64,000 bases of DNA, taken from positions 1 through 64,000 of the forward strand of contig CAIWHK010000040.1 in the NCBI GenBank assembly GCA_903912525.1, read 5' to 3'. Origin of the DNA: an uncultured bacterium (lineage in GTDB: Bacteria; Krumholzibacteriota; Krumholzibacteriia; LZORAL124-64-63). Below, piece after piece: positions 25,674 to 38,383 of this stretch. The position numbers and the translations under genes are program-made. A model generated the notes under the pieces. That model was given only the letters and a program-made list of their open reading frames with translations. It did no database searches and was not told the origin of the DNA. Every line of letters begins with the position of its first letter. Positions within the stretch are counted from its first letter, which is position 1.

Positions 25674-26351
25674 TTATTGCCCTGCGGCGCCACCCGGGCC
25701 CCCGCGGGCAGCCGTCAGGAACGCGCCCAGTTTTGCGGGGTCGAGGCGGCCGCCGGTGCGCACGCCGCTGCAGACATCGACCCCGAACGGACCAGCCGCA
25801 GCCACCGCCGCGGCCACATTTTCCGCCCGGAGCCCCCCGGCCAGGAACACCGGCACCCCCGCCGCCTCGACAATGCACCGGCTCAGCGCCCAATCGTGCG
25901 TCCGCCCGGTGCCGCCCAGCTCGGGCACGGCGGCGTCCGGGCGACCCGAGTCGAGCAGTAGGGCATCGGCCGTTTCCGCGGCCTCCCGGGCCGCCTCGAG
26001 CGCCTCGGGCCCCGTGACGTGCACCACCTGGACCAGCTTCACCGCCGGCAATGCCGCCCGCACCAGCCGCACTTGCGCCGGCGCAACCGCCGCCACCAGC
26101 TGGATCACCGAAGTCAGGCACCGCCCATGCTGGGCGATGATGGCGTCGGCATCGGTCAGGCAGGTGAGCAAAAAAGTCGCGACCGGCGGGGGTGCGCCGG
26201 TCGCGATCGTGCGGATCAGTTCTTCCGAAATGACCCCCGGCCCGCTCGGCATCGCCGAGACCAGGCCCAGGGCATCGGCGCCGGCCGCGATGGCCAGGCG
26301 CGCCTCGTCGACGCTCTCGATGCAGCACACCTTGACCCGGGGGCCGCACAT
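25674..26351 (-). CDS. trpF: Phosphoribosylanthranilate isomerase family protein
   Basis: TrpF isomerises phosphoribosylanthranilate in tryptophan synthesis. The protein begins VKVCCIESVDEARLAIAAGADALG, matching the K-x-C-G-I entry with the catalytic Cys kept but the following Gly replaced by Cys. LLLDSG supplies the catalytic Asp, and FLAGGLRAENVAAAV and GVDVCSGVRTGGRLD are the phosphate-binding ends. At 225 residues the length is normal. It lies 6 nt after gyrA with no other trp gene nearby, so it may belong to a TrpF-like side family. A TTGCGCCGGCGCAA palindrome encodes APAQ in a middle helix. Confidence 0.78.
   Translation of the reverse strand: MCGPRVKVCCIESVDEARLAIAAGADALGLVSAMPSGPGVISEELIRTIATGAPPPVATFLLTCLTDADAIIAQHGRCLTSVIQLVAAVAPAQVRLVRAALPAVKLVQVVHVTGPEALEAAREAAETADALLLDSGRPDAAVPELGGTGRTHDWALSRCIVEAAGVPVFLAGGLRAENVAAAVAAAGPFGVDVCSGVRTGGRLDPAKLGAFLTAARGGPGGAAGQ
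26073..26086. repeat. TTGCGCCGGCGCAA palindrome inside trpF
   Basis: A perfect 14-bp palindrome (ACTTGCGCCGGCGCAA on the plus strand), read on the minus strand as VAPAQV at about residues 89-94 of the trpF product. Confidence 0.65.
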
Positions 26352-26357
26352 GGGGCG

Positions 26358-29045
26358 TCAGTCCTGCGTCTCGTCGGTGTCGTCCCCCGACTCGTCGGTC
26401 ACATCGTCGTCCACCAACTCGTCGTCCAGGTCCACGTCCAGCTCCGCGTCATCATCCATCTCGCGCAGCGCCCGCGCGCCCGCGCTGGCCGCCTCGGCGT
26501 CCGCCCGCGACAGCTCTTCGCGCGACAGTTCCTCGCGCGAGATCTTCGCGATCGAGGCCACCTTGTCGCCCTCGTTCAGGTTGATGATGCGCACGCCCTG
26601 CGTGTTGCGGCCCAGCTCGCTGACCCCGTCCAGCCCGATGCGGATCATGATGCCGCGCCGGGTGATGACCATCAGTTCCTCGCCCGGGTGCACGTCGCGG
26701 ATGGCCAGCAGCGGCCCGTTGCGGTCGGTGCACTTGATCGTGATCAGGCCCTTGCCGCCGCGGCCCTGCACGCGGTAGTCGGCCAGAGGCGACTTCTTGC
26801 CGTAGCCGTTCTCGGTCACCGCCAGCAGCATCGCCGTCTCGTCCTTCTCGCTGACGACGACCATGCCGATCAGGCTCTCGCCCTCGTCCAGCGCGATGCC
26901 GCGCACGCCGCGGGCCGTGCGGCCCATCGAGCGCGCCTGCTCCTCGGGGAAGCGGATCGCCATGCCGTTGCTGGTCGACAGGATGATGTCGCTCTGGCCG
27001 TCGGTCTCCCGCACCGACACCAGGTGCTCGCCTTCGAGCAGGCTGATGGCGCGGATGCCCGCCGACCGCGGCCGCGCGAACTCGGTCAGCGGCGTCCGCT
27101 TGACCTGGCCCTGGTCGGTCGCGAAGGCCAGGAACGACGTCTCGCTGAACTCGCGCACCGGCACGATGGCGTGGATGCGGTCGCCCGGCTGGATCTGGAT
27201 CAGGTTCACCAGCGGCTGGCCCTTGCTGGTGCGGTTGGTCTTCGGGATGCGGTGCACCTTCAGCCAGTGCAGCTGCCCGTTCTCGGTCAGCACCAGCAGG
27301 TACTGGTGCGTCGTGGCGATGAAGAGGTTGTCGACGAAATCCTCGTCCTTCGTCCCCATCGCCGTGATGCCCTTGCCGCCGCGGCCCTGCTGGCGGTAGG
27401 TGTCGACCGGGATGCGCTTGGCGTAGCCCTGGTTGCTGATCGTGACGACCATCGGCTCGTCGGCGATCAGGTCCTCCAGGTCGATCTCGCCCTCGTCCTC
27501 GACGATCTGCGTGCGCCGCGCGTCGGCGTACGACTCGCGGACCTCGGCGATCTCGGCGCGGATGATGCCCAGCACCAGGTCGCGACTGTCGAGGATCGCC
27601 TTCAGGTGCGCGATCTTGGAGAGCAGCTCGTTGTACTCGTCCTCGATCTTCTGGCGCTCGAGCCCGGTCAGCCGCGCCAGCCGCAGGTCCAGGATGGCCT
27701 GCGCCTGGATCTCCGACAACGCGAAGTTCGCCATCAGGGCCTCGCGCGCGGCCTCGGTCGAGGCGCTCGCGCGGATCAGCGCCACGATGGCGTCGATGTT
27801 GTCCAGCGCGATGCGGTAACCTTCAAGGATGTGGGCGCGCTCCTCGGCCTTCCGCAGCTCGTAGCGCGTGCGGCGGACGACGACTTCCTCGCGGAAGTTG
27901 AGGAACTCCTGCATCGCCTCCTTCAGCGACATCACCTTCGGCTGGTTGCCCACCAGCGCCAGGTTGATCACGCCGAAGGTGCTCTGCATCAGCGTGTGCG
28001 CGTACAGCGCCTTGAGCACGACCTGCGGGAAGGCGTCCTTCTTCAGGACGATGACGATGCGCATCCCTTCGCGGTCGCTCTCGTCGCGCAGGTCGCTGAT
28101 GCCCTCCAGCGTCCCGGCGCGCACCAGGCCGGCGATCTTCTCGATGAGCGTCGCCTTGTTCACCTGGTACGGGATCTCGTGGACGATGATCTGGGCGCGG
28201 CCGCCGTCGAGCATCTCCATCTCGGTGCGCGCGCGCACGATGACGCGGCCGCGGCCGGTCGTCACGTAGTCGAAGATGCCGCGGCGCCCGTGGATGATGC
28301 CGCCGGTCGGGAAGTCGGGACCCTGCACGTACTGCAGCATCTCGTGCGGCTGGCAGTGCGGGTTGTCCAGCAGCGCGACCAGGCCGTCGCAGACCTCGCC
28401 CATGTTGTGGGGCGGGATCTTCGTGGCCATGCCGACCGCGATGCCCTCGGAGCCGTTGACCAGCAGGTTCGGCACGCGCGCCGGCATCACCGACGGCATC
28501 ATGCGCGAACCGTCGTAGTTCGGGACGAAGTCGACGGTTTCCTTGTCGAGGTCGTCCAGAAGCTCGGTGGCGAACTTCTGCAGGCGCGCCTCGGTGTAGC
28601 GCTCGGCCGCGGCGGCGTCGCCGTCCACCGACCCGAAGTTGCCCTGGCCGTCCACCAGTGGGTAGCGCAGCGAGAAATCCTGCGCCATGCGCACCAGCGT
28701 GTCGTACACCGACGTGGTGCCGTGCGGGTGGTAGTTGCCGGTGGTATCGCCCGTGATCTTCGCGGACTTACGGTACGGCCGGCCCGGCTGCAGGTTCAGG
28801 TCGTTCATCGCCGTCAGCGTGCGGCGGTGCACCGGCTTCAGGCCGTCGCGCACGTCAGGCAGCGCGCGGCTGACGATGACGCTCATCGAGTATTCGATGT
28901 AGCTCGTGCGCATCTTGCCGACGATGCCGGCGTCGATGATCGTCTCGCCGCGCGAGGGCATCGGAACCGGGACGTGCGGGGTTTCGGGAGCGCCGCCCTC
29001 GTTCACGTTCTCGTTGCCGTCGCCGGGGATCTGGTCGTCTGCCAT
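26358..29045 (-). CDS. gyrA: DNA gyrase subunit A
   Basis: GyrA forms the DNA breakage-reunion part of gyrase. Of 895 residues, the first 33 are a non-conserved acidic leader. The catalytic Tyr is in AERYTEARL (about residue 150). The quinolone-resistance region reads HPHGTTSVYD, so the E. coli Ser83 position is Thr, while Asp87 is kept. The C-terminal DNA-wrapping propeller includes the GyrA box QGRGGKG. The last 45 residues are extremely acidic (DDDAELDVDLDDELVDDD). It is immediately downstream of gyrB. Confidence 0.97.
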   Translation of the reverse strand: MADDQIPGDGNENVNEGGAPETPHVPVPMPSRGETIIDAGIVGKMRTSYIEYSMSVIVSRALPDVRDGLKPVHRRTLTAMNDLNLQPGRPYRKSAKITGDTTGNYHPHGTTSVYDTLVRMAQDFSLRYPLVDGQGNFGSVDGDAAAAERYTEARLQKFATELLDDLDKETVDFVPNYDGSRMMPSVMPARVPNLLVNGSEGIAVGMATKIPPHNMGEVCDGLVALLDNPHCQPHEMLQYVQGPDFPTGGIIHGRRGIFDYVTTGRGRVIVRARTEMEMLDGGRAQIIVHEIPYQVNKATLIEKIAGLVRAGTLEGISDLRDESDREGMRIVIVLKKDAFPQVVLKALYAHTLMQSTFGVINLALVGNQPKVMSLKEAMQEFLNFREEVVVRRTRYELRKAEERAHILEGYRIALDNIDAIVALIRASASTEAAREALMANFALSEIQAQAILDLRLARLTGLERQKIEDEYNELLSKIAHLKAILDSRDLVLGIIRAEIAEVRESYADARRTQIVEDEGEIDLEDLIADEPMVVTISNQGYAKRIPVDTYRQQGRGGKGITAMGTKDEDFVDNLFIATTHQYLLVLTENGQLHWLKVHRIPKTNRTSKGQPLVNLIQIQPGDRIHAIVPVREFSETSFLAFATDQGQVKRTPLTEFARPRSAGIRAISLLEGEHLVSVRETDGQSDIILSTSNGMAIRFPEEQARSMGRTARGVRGIALDEGESLIGMVVVSEKDETAMLLAVTENGYGKKSPLADYRVQGRGGKGLITIKCTDRNGPLLAIRDVHPGEELMVITRRGIMIRIGLDGVSELGRNTQGVRIINLNEGDKVASIAKISREELSREELSRADAEAASAGARALREMDDDAELDVDLDDELVDDDVTDESGDDTDETQD

Positions 29046-29059
29046 GAGTTCCCTCTGCC

Positions 29060-31448
<2,389 letters not shown>

Positions 31449-31475
31449 GTTGGTCGAATCAGACTCCGCGCCGGG

Positions 31476-32660
31476 TCAGTCCCCGGCCGTTATCGCGTCA
31501 CCCTCGACCGCCGTGAAGCGGCCGCCCTGCACGCGCCACGCGCGCAATCCCTCCGGCCGCCAGCCCGTGATGTCGTCGGACCGCGCCGAGGCGATGAACA
31601 CCTGGTGGTCGCGCGACGACATCTCCTGCAGGCGCCGGGTGCGCTCCCGGTCGAGCTCGCTGAAGATGTCGTCGAAGAACAACACCGGCCGCATCCGGCG
31701 CTGGCCGAACAGCACATCGCTGCGACCGAGGATCATGGCGATGGCCGCGGTGCGCGTCTGCCCCTGCGATCCGTAGGTCCGCAGATCGACCCCTTCGAGC
31801 GTGATGCCGAAGTCGTCGAATTGGGGTCCGGACAGCGGCCGACCACGCCTGATTTCCGAGTCCATAATATAGTCGAATTCGGCGGAAATTGCGCCCGCCA
31901 ATTCATCCTCCGAAGGCAATTTTCCACCCCCGGAAATCAGGTGTTTCATGACGCTCTCGAGCCGCGGTCGGTAGTCGAAATCGACGGTCCCGACGGACCC
32001 CGCCATCGCCTCGTGACCGGTCCGCAGGTAGGGCTCGAGAAGCGCCGCATAGGCGGCCCGACCGCGGCACACGCCCGCCGCGTGGTACGCCAACTCGCGG
32101 TTCCAGGCCGTGAGTTCCTCGCGCCCGCGACCATTGCCGCCGAAGCCCCGCCGCAAATCGTGCAGCAGCCCCGTCTTCTGCTTGAGCACCCGCTGGCAGG
32201 CGCCGAGGTGGGCCAGGAAGGCGGCGTCCAGCTCGGCCATGCCCTGGTCGACGAACTGCCGACGCTGCTGCGGCGCCCCGCGCACCAGGCCGATCGAATC
32301 AGGGTTGAAGACCACCGTCACCAGCCGCCCGATCAGGTCGGCCTTCCCCTTCAGCGGCTCGCCGTCCAGCCGCAGCCGCCGGCCGCCGCTGCGGTCGAGC
32401 CCGAACTCGCAGGCCACGACGGCCCCCGATTCCTCCTCCACGGACAGCGCCACATGCAGGGCGTCCTGGCCAAAAGCGACCAGCTCGTCGGCCTTGGCGC
32501 CCCGGTGCGAGCGGCCCAGCGCGAACCAGTTCAGCGCCTCCAGCAGGTTCGTCTTGCCCTCGCCGTTGCGGCCCAGGAGCAGGTTCACATGGGGCGAAAA
32601 TTCGAGCGTGGTCTCGGCCAGGTTGCGGAAGTTGGTGAGGGTGGCCGAGAGGATGCGCAC
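31476..32660 (-). CDS. recF: DNA replication and repair protein RecF
   Basis: RecF, an SMC-like ATPase, loads RecA at gaps. Visible are the N-terminal MRILSATLTNFRNLAETTLEF, Walker A LGRNGEGKTNLLEAL, the signature-type SQGQTRTAAIAM and Walker B LFFDDIFSELDRER. The length of 394 residues is usual. It is separated from dnaN by two genes and about 2.5 kb, which breaks the common dnaA-dnaN-recF succession. Confidence 0.95.
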   Translation of the reverse strand: MRILSATLTNFRNLAETTLEFSPHVNLLLGRNGEGKTNLLEALNWFALGRSHRGAKADELVAFGQDALHVALSVEEESGAVVACEFGLDRSGGRRLRLDGEPLKGKADLIGRLVTVVFNPDSIGLVRGAPQQRRQFVDQGMAELDAAFLAHLGACQRVLKQKTGLLHDLRRGFGGNGRGREELTAWNRELAYHAAGVCRGRAAYAALLEPYLRTGHEAMAGSVGTVDFDYRPRLESVMKHLISGGGKLPSEDELAGAISAEFDYIMDSEIRRGRPLSGPQFDDFGITLEGVDLRTYGSQGQTRTAAIAMILGRSDVLFGQRRMRPVLFFDDIFSELDRERTRRLQEMSSRDHQVFIASARSDDITGWRPEGLRAWRVQGGRFTAVEGDAITAGD

Positions 32661-32708
32661 GGGCGGGGCTCGCTCCTGGGTTGGCGGCCAATTGGGCCGC
32701 GGCGAGGA

Positions 32709-33878
32709 TCAGTGGGCCGCGGCGAGGATCCGTTCACAGAGTTCGCGCAGGCCGAGCACTTCGACGCCCTCGGCCTTCACGTACCGGTCGGCGCCACCAT
32801 ACACGACAAATGTCCGCGCGGGCCGCAGGTCTTCGCGGGCGCTGTGGAAACCGCGGCCCAGGCTCGGCGCCAGGCTGCGCTTGATCTCGATGGCCCACAC
32901 CTCGCCGCCCGACCATTCGAGCACGAGGTCCATCTCGGCCCCGGCGGCGGTCCGGTAAAAGCTCGCCTGCGCGCGGTGGCCCACGACACGCAGGATGTTC
33001 TCGATCACGAAACCCTCCCAGCTGGCGCCGGCCACGGGATGGCCGAGCAGGGCGTCGCGGTCTTCGAGCCCCAGCAGCGCGTGGACCAGGCCGCTGTCCC
33101 GCACATACACGCGCGGCGACTTCACCAGCCGCTTGCGGACGTTCGCCTGGTGGGGGGGCAGCCGACGCACCAGGAGCAGGTCGGCCAGCAGGTCGACGTA
33201 GCGCGCCACCGCCTTGCTGTCGGTGGCCAGCGCGCGCGCGAACTGCGACGCATTGAGCAGGCCGCCCTGCTCGTGGGCAAGCATCGTCCAGAGGCGGCGC
33301 AACGTCTCGGCCGGGATGCGCGATCCGAACATCGGTACGTCGCGCTCGAGGTACGTGCGCAGGAAGCTCTCCCGCCACGCCGCACCAGCGCGGCCATCGG
33401 GCGCCAGGAAGCTGTCAGGGAAGCCGCCGCGCACCCACAAGGTCTCGAGGTCCGCGGCGTCGACTTCCAGCGCGTCGAGCGGCGCCAGGTCGCAGATGGC
33501 CATGCGGCCGGCGAGGGTCTCGCTTGCCTGCCACAGCAGGTCCAGCGACGCCGAGCCCAGGAGCAGGAACCGCCCGGTCCGCTTCCCCGCGCGCCGGCCT
33601 TCGTCGATGATGCCGCGCAGCTCGCCGAACAATTCCGGCACCCGGTGGATTTCATCGAGGACGACCAGCCGGTCGGCGTTCGGCGCCAGGAAGGCCCGCG
33701 GGTCCTCCAGTTTGGCGCGGTCGGCCGCGGACTCGAGGTCGAGGTAGAGGCCGCCGCGTGCGGCCGTCAGGTTCCGAGCCAGCGTGGTCTTGCCCACCTG
33801 CCGGGGGCCCAGCAGGGCCACGGCCGGGAACTGGTCGAGGCGTTCGGCGATGAGGGCAGTGGCGCGACGGTGAATCAT
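32709..33878 (-). CDS. AAA ATPase with DUF4143 domain
   Basis: A 389-residue protein of the AAA_14/DUF4143 family. Walker A is LLGPRQVGKTTLARNL and Walker B VVLDEIHRVPELF, with the sensor LLLGSASLDLL. The DUF4143 part follows (RTYLERDVPMFG, YVRDSGLVHALLGL, WEGFVIENILRV, EMDLVLEW...WAIEIKRS), whose last segment resembles a nuclease-like E-x-K fold. Such genes are common, mobile and of unclear function. The ATG at 33878 lies 1 nt from a strong inverted repeat that could be its own operator. It sits between recF and dnaN. Confidence 0.88.
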   Translation of the reverse strand: MIHRRATALIAERLDQFPAVALLGPRQVGKTTLARNLTAARGGLYLDLESAADRAKLEDPRAFLAPNADRLVVLDEIHRVPELFGELRGIIDEGRRAGKRTGRFLLLGSASLDLLWQASETLAGRMAICDLAPLDALEVDAADLETLWVRGGFPDSFLAPDGRAGAAWRESFLRTYLERDVPMFGSRIPAETLRRLWTMLAHEQGGLLNASQFARALATDSKAVARYVDLLADLLLVRRLPPHQANVRKRLVKSPRVYVRDSGLVHALLGLEDRDALLGHPVAGASWEGFVIENILRVVGHRAQASFYRTAAGAEMDLVLEWSGGEVWAIEIKRSLAPSLGRGFHSAREDLRPARTFVVYGGADRYVKAEGVEVLGLRELCERILAAAH

Positions 33879-33879
33879 G

Positions 33880-33914
33880 CTTGTATTTTCGGCATGACAA
33901 CCCAAAAATACAAG
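33880..33914. promoter_or_regulatory. Inverted-repeat operator candidate before the DUF4143 ATPase
   Basis: Arms CTTGTATTTTCGG (33880-33892) and CCAAAAATACAAG (33902-33914) match at 12 of 13 positions around a 9-bp spacer. The element is AT-rich, abuts the start codon, and would be bound by a dimer or form a hairpin in the 5' leader. Confidence 0.7.
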
Positions 33915-33936
33915 GATGTTTTGTCAGCCAGCCCCG

Positions 33937-33954
33937 ACTTGCGCCGGCGCAAGT
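33937..33954. repeat. ACTTGCGCCGGCGCAAGT palindrome
   Basis: A perfect 18-bp palindrome in the gap between the DUF4143 ATPase and the aldo/keto reductase. Confidence 0.9.
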
Positions 33955-34031
33955 GGCCCGTGTGTAAATAAGCGGTCGATTTGTCAAGTTGTGGCGCCGC
34001 TTGCCGGTGCGGCCGCGGCGGGCCACTATAA

Positions 34032-35093
<1,062 letters not shown>

Positions 35094-35116
35094 CCTGAGC
35101 CTGCCGGGACGCTGAG

Positions 35117-35130
35117 TTGCGCCGGCGCAA
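35117..35130. repeat. TTGCGCCGGCGCAA palindrome
   Basis: A perfect 14-bp palindrome 24 nt after the aldo/keto reductase stop and before the shared terminator. Confidence 0.85.
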
Positions 35131-35150
35131 GTGCGCCGCCACGAAAAGAA

Positions 35151-35185
35151 AACGGCCCCGCCGTCACGTCGACAGCGGGGCCGTT
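35151..35185. terminator. Bidirectional terminator between the aldo/keto reductase gene and dnaN
   Basis: Stem AACGGCCCCGC / GCGGGGCCGTT with a 13-nt loop, preceded by AAAAGAAA and followed by CTTTC, so it can stop transcripts from both convergent genes. Confidence 0.85.
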
Positions 35186-35210
35186 CTTTCATTCACGAGC
35201 GGTGGCGCTT

Positions 35211-36350
35211 CTAGTCCCCCGCCAACCGCAACGGCATCAGCAAACACAGCACGCCCATATCCTCGCCCGTGTCGTGCACCGGCTTGAGCAGCGCCGCGCT
35301 CTGCGAATCCTTCAGTGACAGCACGACCGACTCGGCCTGCAGGTTCTTCAGGATGTCCTGGAGGTAGCTGTAGTTGAAGCCGATCTCGATCGGGTCGCCC
35401 TGGTAGCTGACCTGGATCTCGTCCTCGGCGGTGCTGCCCTCGGTGCCGCGCGCGGTCAGTTCCATGCGACCGGCCTCGATGCCCAGCTTGATCTGGCTGG
35501 TGACGCGGTCGGCGGTGATGGCGACGCGGCGGATGGCCTGCGCGAAGTCGGCCTTGTCGATGGTGACGTGCTTGTCGTTGTCCTTCGGCAGCACGGCCTG
35601 GTAATCGGGGAAGGGCCCCTCGAGCAGGCGCACCTGCAGCACGGTGCTGCCGGCGCGGAACGACAACTGGCTGCCGCCGACGAAGATGCTGACCTCGGTG
35701 TTGGCGCTGTCCTCGTCGCGCGCGGCCGCCGCGATGCGCGGGATCTGCCGCAGGCCGTTCGTGTCGACGATCAGGTTCTTGTCGCCGCTGACCTTCCACT
35801 CCATCTTGCGCACGCTGCGCGCCAGGCGGTGCGCATCGGTGGCGACCATCGTCAGCGAGGCCGCGCGCACTTCCCACAGGATGCCCATCAGCGCCGGCCG
35901 CGTCTCGTCACGCGACACCGCGTACGCGGTCTCGTTGATCATGTCGATGAGCGTATCGGCCGGGATCGCCAGCGCCGCCTTCTCCTCGGGCTTCTTCAGC
36001 GCCGGGAAATCGCTCACGTTCATCGTGTTCTCGGTCAGGCGTGACTTGCCGCTCGTCAGGGTCAGCTGCTCGCCCTTCTGCGAGATCGTCACGACGCCCG
36101 GCCGCAGGCTGCGCACGAACGGCACGAACTTCACGGCGGGAATCGCGACGCGGCCCGGGTCCTTCACGGTGGCCTTCGTCGTCGACGTCGTGATCGAGAT
36201 GTCCAGGTTCGTCGCCGAGAGCGTCAGGCTCTCCTTCGTGGCCTCCACCAGCACGCAGCTGAGGATGGGCAGGGTGGTCTTGCTCGGGACCACGTTGGCG
36301 ATGACGTCGAGGGCCTTCTGCAGGTCCTCCTGCTGGATTTCGAACTTCAC
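35211..36350 (-). CDS. dnaN: DNA polymerase III beta sliding clamp
   Basis: A 379-residue clamp with three repeats. Typical segments are MKFEIQQEDLQKALDVIANVVPSKTTLPILSCVLVEA-type (first 20 shown as KFEIQQEDLQKALDVIANVV), DFPALKK, RPALMGILWEV, TDAHRLA, and a C-terminal VLCLLMPLRL that ends the clamp (usually YvvMPmrl). The start codon is GTG. It lies in the same direction as dnaA, 506 bp downstream, with the putative unwinding region between them. Confidence 0.96.
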   Translation of the reverse strand: MKFEIQQEDLQKALDVIANVVPSKTTLPILSCVLVEATKESLTLSATNLDISITTSTTKATVKDPGRVAIPAVKFVPFVRSLRPGVVTISQKGEQLTLTSGKSRLTENTMNVSDFPALKKPEEKAALAIPADTLIDMINETAYAVSRDETRPALMGILWEVRAASLTMVATDAHRLARSVRKMEWKVSGDKNLIVDTNGLRQIPRIAAAARDEDSANTEVSIFVGGSQLSFRAGSTVLQVRLLEGPFPDYQAVLPKDNDKHVTIDKADFAQAIRRVAITADRVTSQIKLGIEAGRMELTARGTEGSTAEDEIQVSYQGDPIEIGFNYSYLQDILKNLQAESVVLSLKDSQSAALLKPVHDTGEDMGVLCLLMPLRLAGD

Positions 36351-36856
36351 GACTCGGCCTCCGCGGGGAGTGTGGCAGCCATTATTTCGGGGAGGGCCAT
36401 GATAGGCGATCGCAGGCAGGCAAGCAAGCGTGTGATGGTCCCCCCGTGCGCCCTCCGGATGCCTTCTTCTTCATGGTATTTATATAAAAGGTCGATGTAG
36501 ATATAGAGGGAGTGGATAACCGGGATAACCCGGGGTGGCGCCCGCCCTTGGCCGTCAACCGGCGGTTTCGCGGCGGTGGCCGGCGGGGATAAACCCGGGA
36601 CAGCGGACGGCAAACCCGGCACCTATCCCCCACACTCATTTTGACTCCCGGTTGACCCCGAACGGTCCCCTGGTTGTCCCAAGGACATCCCCGAAGTTAT
36701 CCCACGTTTTCCCCTGCCGATGCACGCCACGCCGCACCCTCCGGGAAAGTTTTGCGCTGCGTGAAACCAGCCTTTGAAACGACCCGCACCAACGACCAAC
36801 GCCGGCCCTTGCGGAGCCGGCGTTGATCTCACTCACGACCGTCTTGATCCCACAGG
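36351..36856. other. dnaA-dnaN intergenic region, candidate oriC
   Basis: This 506-bp gap has an AT-rich stretch (36475-36492, GGTATTTATATAAAAGG) beside a TTATCCACT-type DnaA box at 36511-36519 (minus-strand reading) and CGGTTATCC next to it. More relaxed boxes are TTGTCCCAA at 36674-36682 and TTATCCCAC at 36697-36705. Between box and AT-rich segment is a CTATATCTACAT stretch resembling DnaA-trio repeats. A hairpin lies at 36797-36825. Confidence 0.6.
36797..36825. terminator. Hairpin downstream of dnaA
   Basis: Perfect 10-bp arms CAACGCCGGC / GCCGGCGTTG around a 9-nt loop, about 30 nt after the dnaA stop. It lacks a T-tract, so it may be a pause or RNA-stability hairpin rather than a classic terminator. 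Confidence 0.55.
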
Positions 36857-38260
36857 TCAGTTGCGGCGACCGCGACACTTGTCCTGCAGGTTGAGAACGA
36901 ATCCGCGGAAGCGCGGGTCGTCGCCCATGTCCTTGCCGATCTTCTGGCAGGCATGGGCGACGGTCGAGTGGTCGCGACCGCCGAAGGCGCGGCCGATTTG
37001 GTTGAGGGAGGCGCCGGTCAACTCGCGTGATAGGTACATCGCCATCTGACGGGCCCGGGCCAGGTCCTGGGTGCGTCTTTTGGACTTCAGTTGATCGCAC
37101 GTCACGTCGGTGGCGTCGGCCACCACCTTCATGACGTCGGCGATCTTCACAGGCCCGGAAGAATTCCCCTGGAAAAAGGAGGAGAGGACCTCAGAAGCCA
37201 TTTCCAGTGAGATTTCACGGCCCGTCAGACTGGCGAAAGCAAGCAGGCGGATCAGCGCTCCCTCAAGGCGTCGGATGTTGTCGGTGATGTTCTCCGCGAT
37301 GTAGGAGATGACATCGTCGGTGATGTAGATGTTGTTGGACTCGACCTTCCGTTTCAGGATGGCCATGCGCGTCTCGAGGTTGGGCGGCTGGATGTCGGTG
37401 ATCAGGCCCCACTCGAAACGCGAACGCAAACGCTCCTCCAGCGTCGTGATCTCTTTCGGAGACCGGTCGCTGGTCAGGATGATCTGCTTCTTCAGGTCGT
37501 ACAGCGCGTTGAACGTGTGGAAGAACTCTTCCTGCGTGGACTCCTTGCCGGCCAGGAAGGCCACGTCGTCCACCAGCAGCACGTCGACGCTGCGGTACTT
37601 CATCTTGAAGTCGGGCGTCCGGTTGTCGCGGATCGACCCGATCAGGTCGTTCATGAAGTTCTCGGCCGTCACGTACGAGATGCGGCGCCCTGGGTGCGCG
37701 TCGGCGATGGCGTTGCCCACCGCGTGCATCAGGTGCGTCTTGCCGAGCCCGACCCCGCCGTGGATGAACAGCGGGTTGAAGTGGCTGCCCGGGTTGCGGG
37801 CGACGGCCGTCGCCGCCGCGAACGCCATGTCGGTCCCCGACCCCACCACGAAATTGGCAAACGTGTAGTCGGGATTCAGGTTCACGGTCTGGGCGGCCCG
37901 GGGCAGGTTCGATTCGGCCATGACCGGCCGGACCCCGCCGGCGGCGTCGACTCGACCAGCGGCCGGCCGTTCCTCCGGTTCCGGGGCCAGGGGCGTCAGC
38001 GCACTGGGGGCGCCCTCCTGGATCTTCAGGGAGAACGCCACCTCGCGCCCGAAGCAGGACGTGCCCGCCTCGTTCAGGACGCCCAAATGGTGCTCGCTGA
38101 ACCAGTCCATGAAGAAGTGATTGGGGCAGGCCACCTTGAGGGACCCGTTGCCCGAATTTTCCGGCTGGAGGGGCGCAAACCAGGTGTTAAAGGTCTGCTG
38201 GGCAACCTTCTGGCGGACGATATCCAGGATTTCGGGCCAGTAGGCGTCCAGATTGGACAT
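36857..38260 (-). CDS. dnaA: Chromosomal replication initiator protein DnaA
   Basis: DnaA, 467 residues from the ATG at 38260. Domain I is at the N-terminus (AYWPEILDIVRQKVAQQTFNTW), then a Pro/Ala linker. Domain III (AAA+) has TFANFVVGSGTD, Walker A GGVGLGKTHLMHA and Walker B VLLVDDVAFLAGKE. Domain IV ends with the DnaA-box-binding signature GASLNQIGRAFGGRDHSTVAHA. An upstream in-frame start would add 29 non-conserved residues; GGGGA precedes the chosen ATG. DnaA boxes lie upstream and downstream of the gene. Confidence 0.97.
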   Translation of the reverse strand: MSNLDAYWPEILDIVRQKVAQQTFNTWFAPLQPENSGNGSLKVACPNHFFMDWFSEHHLGVLNEAGTSCFGREVAFSLKIQEGAPSALTPLAPEPEERPAAGRVDAAGGVRPVMAESNLPRAAQTVNLNPDYTFANFVVGSGTDMAFAAATAVARNPGSHFNPLFIHGGVGLGKTHLMHAVGNAIADAHPGRRISYVTAENFMNDLIGSIRDNRTPDFKMKYRSVDVLLVDDVAFLAGKESTQEEFFHTFNALYDLKKQIILTSDRSPKEITTLEERLRSRFEWGLITDIQPPNLETRMAILKRKVESNNIYITDDVISYIAENITDNIRRLEGALIRLLAFASLTGREISLEMASEVLSSFFQGNSSGPVKIADVMKVVADATDVTCDQLKSKRRTQDLARARQMAMYLSRELTGASLNQIGRAFGGRDHSTVAHACQKIGKDMGDDPRFRGFVLNLQDKCRGRRN

Positions 38261-38383
38261 GGATTCCCCATACCCCGAGGGGCAGAATCGCGCCAGCAAG
38301 CCCGGGTTGTCCACAGGGCTCTCCAGCGGCGAAGCCGTTGCCACCAAATAGGATAGGGTTATCCAGCCCGACAGAACAAAAAG

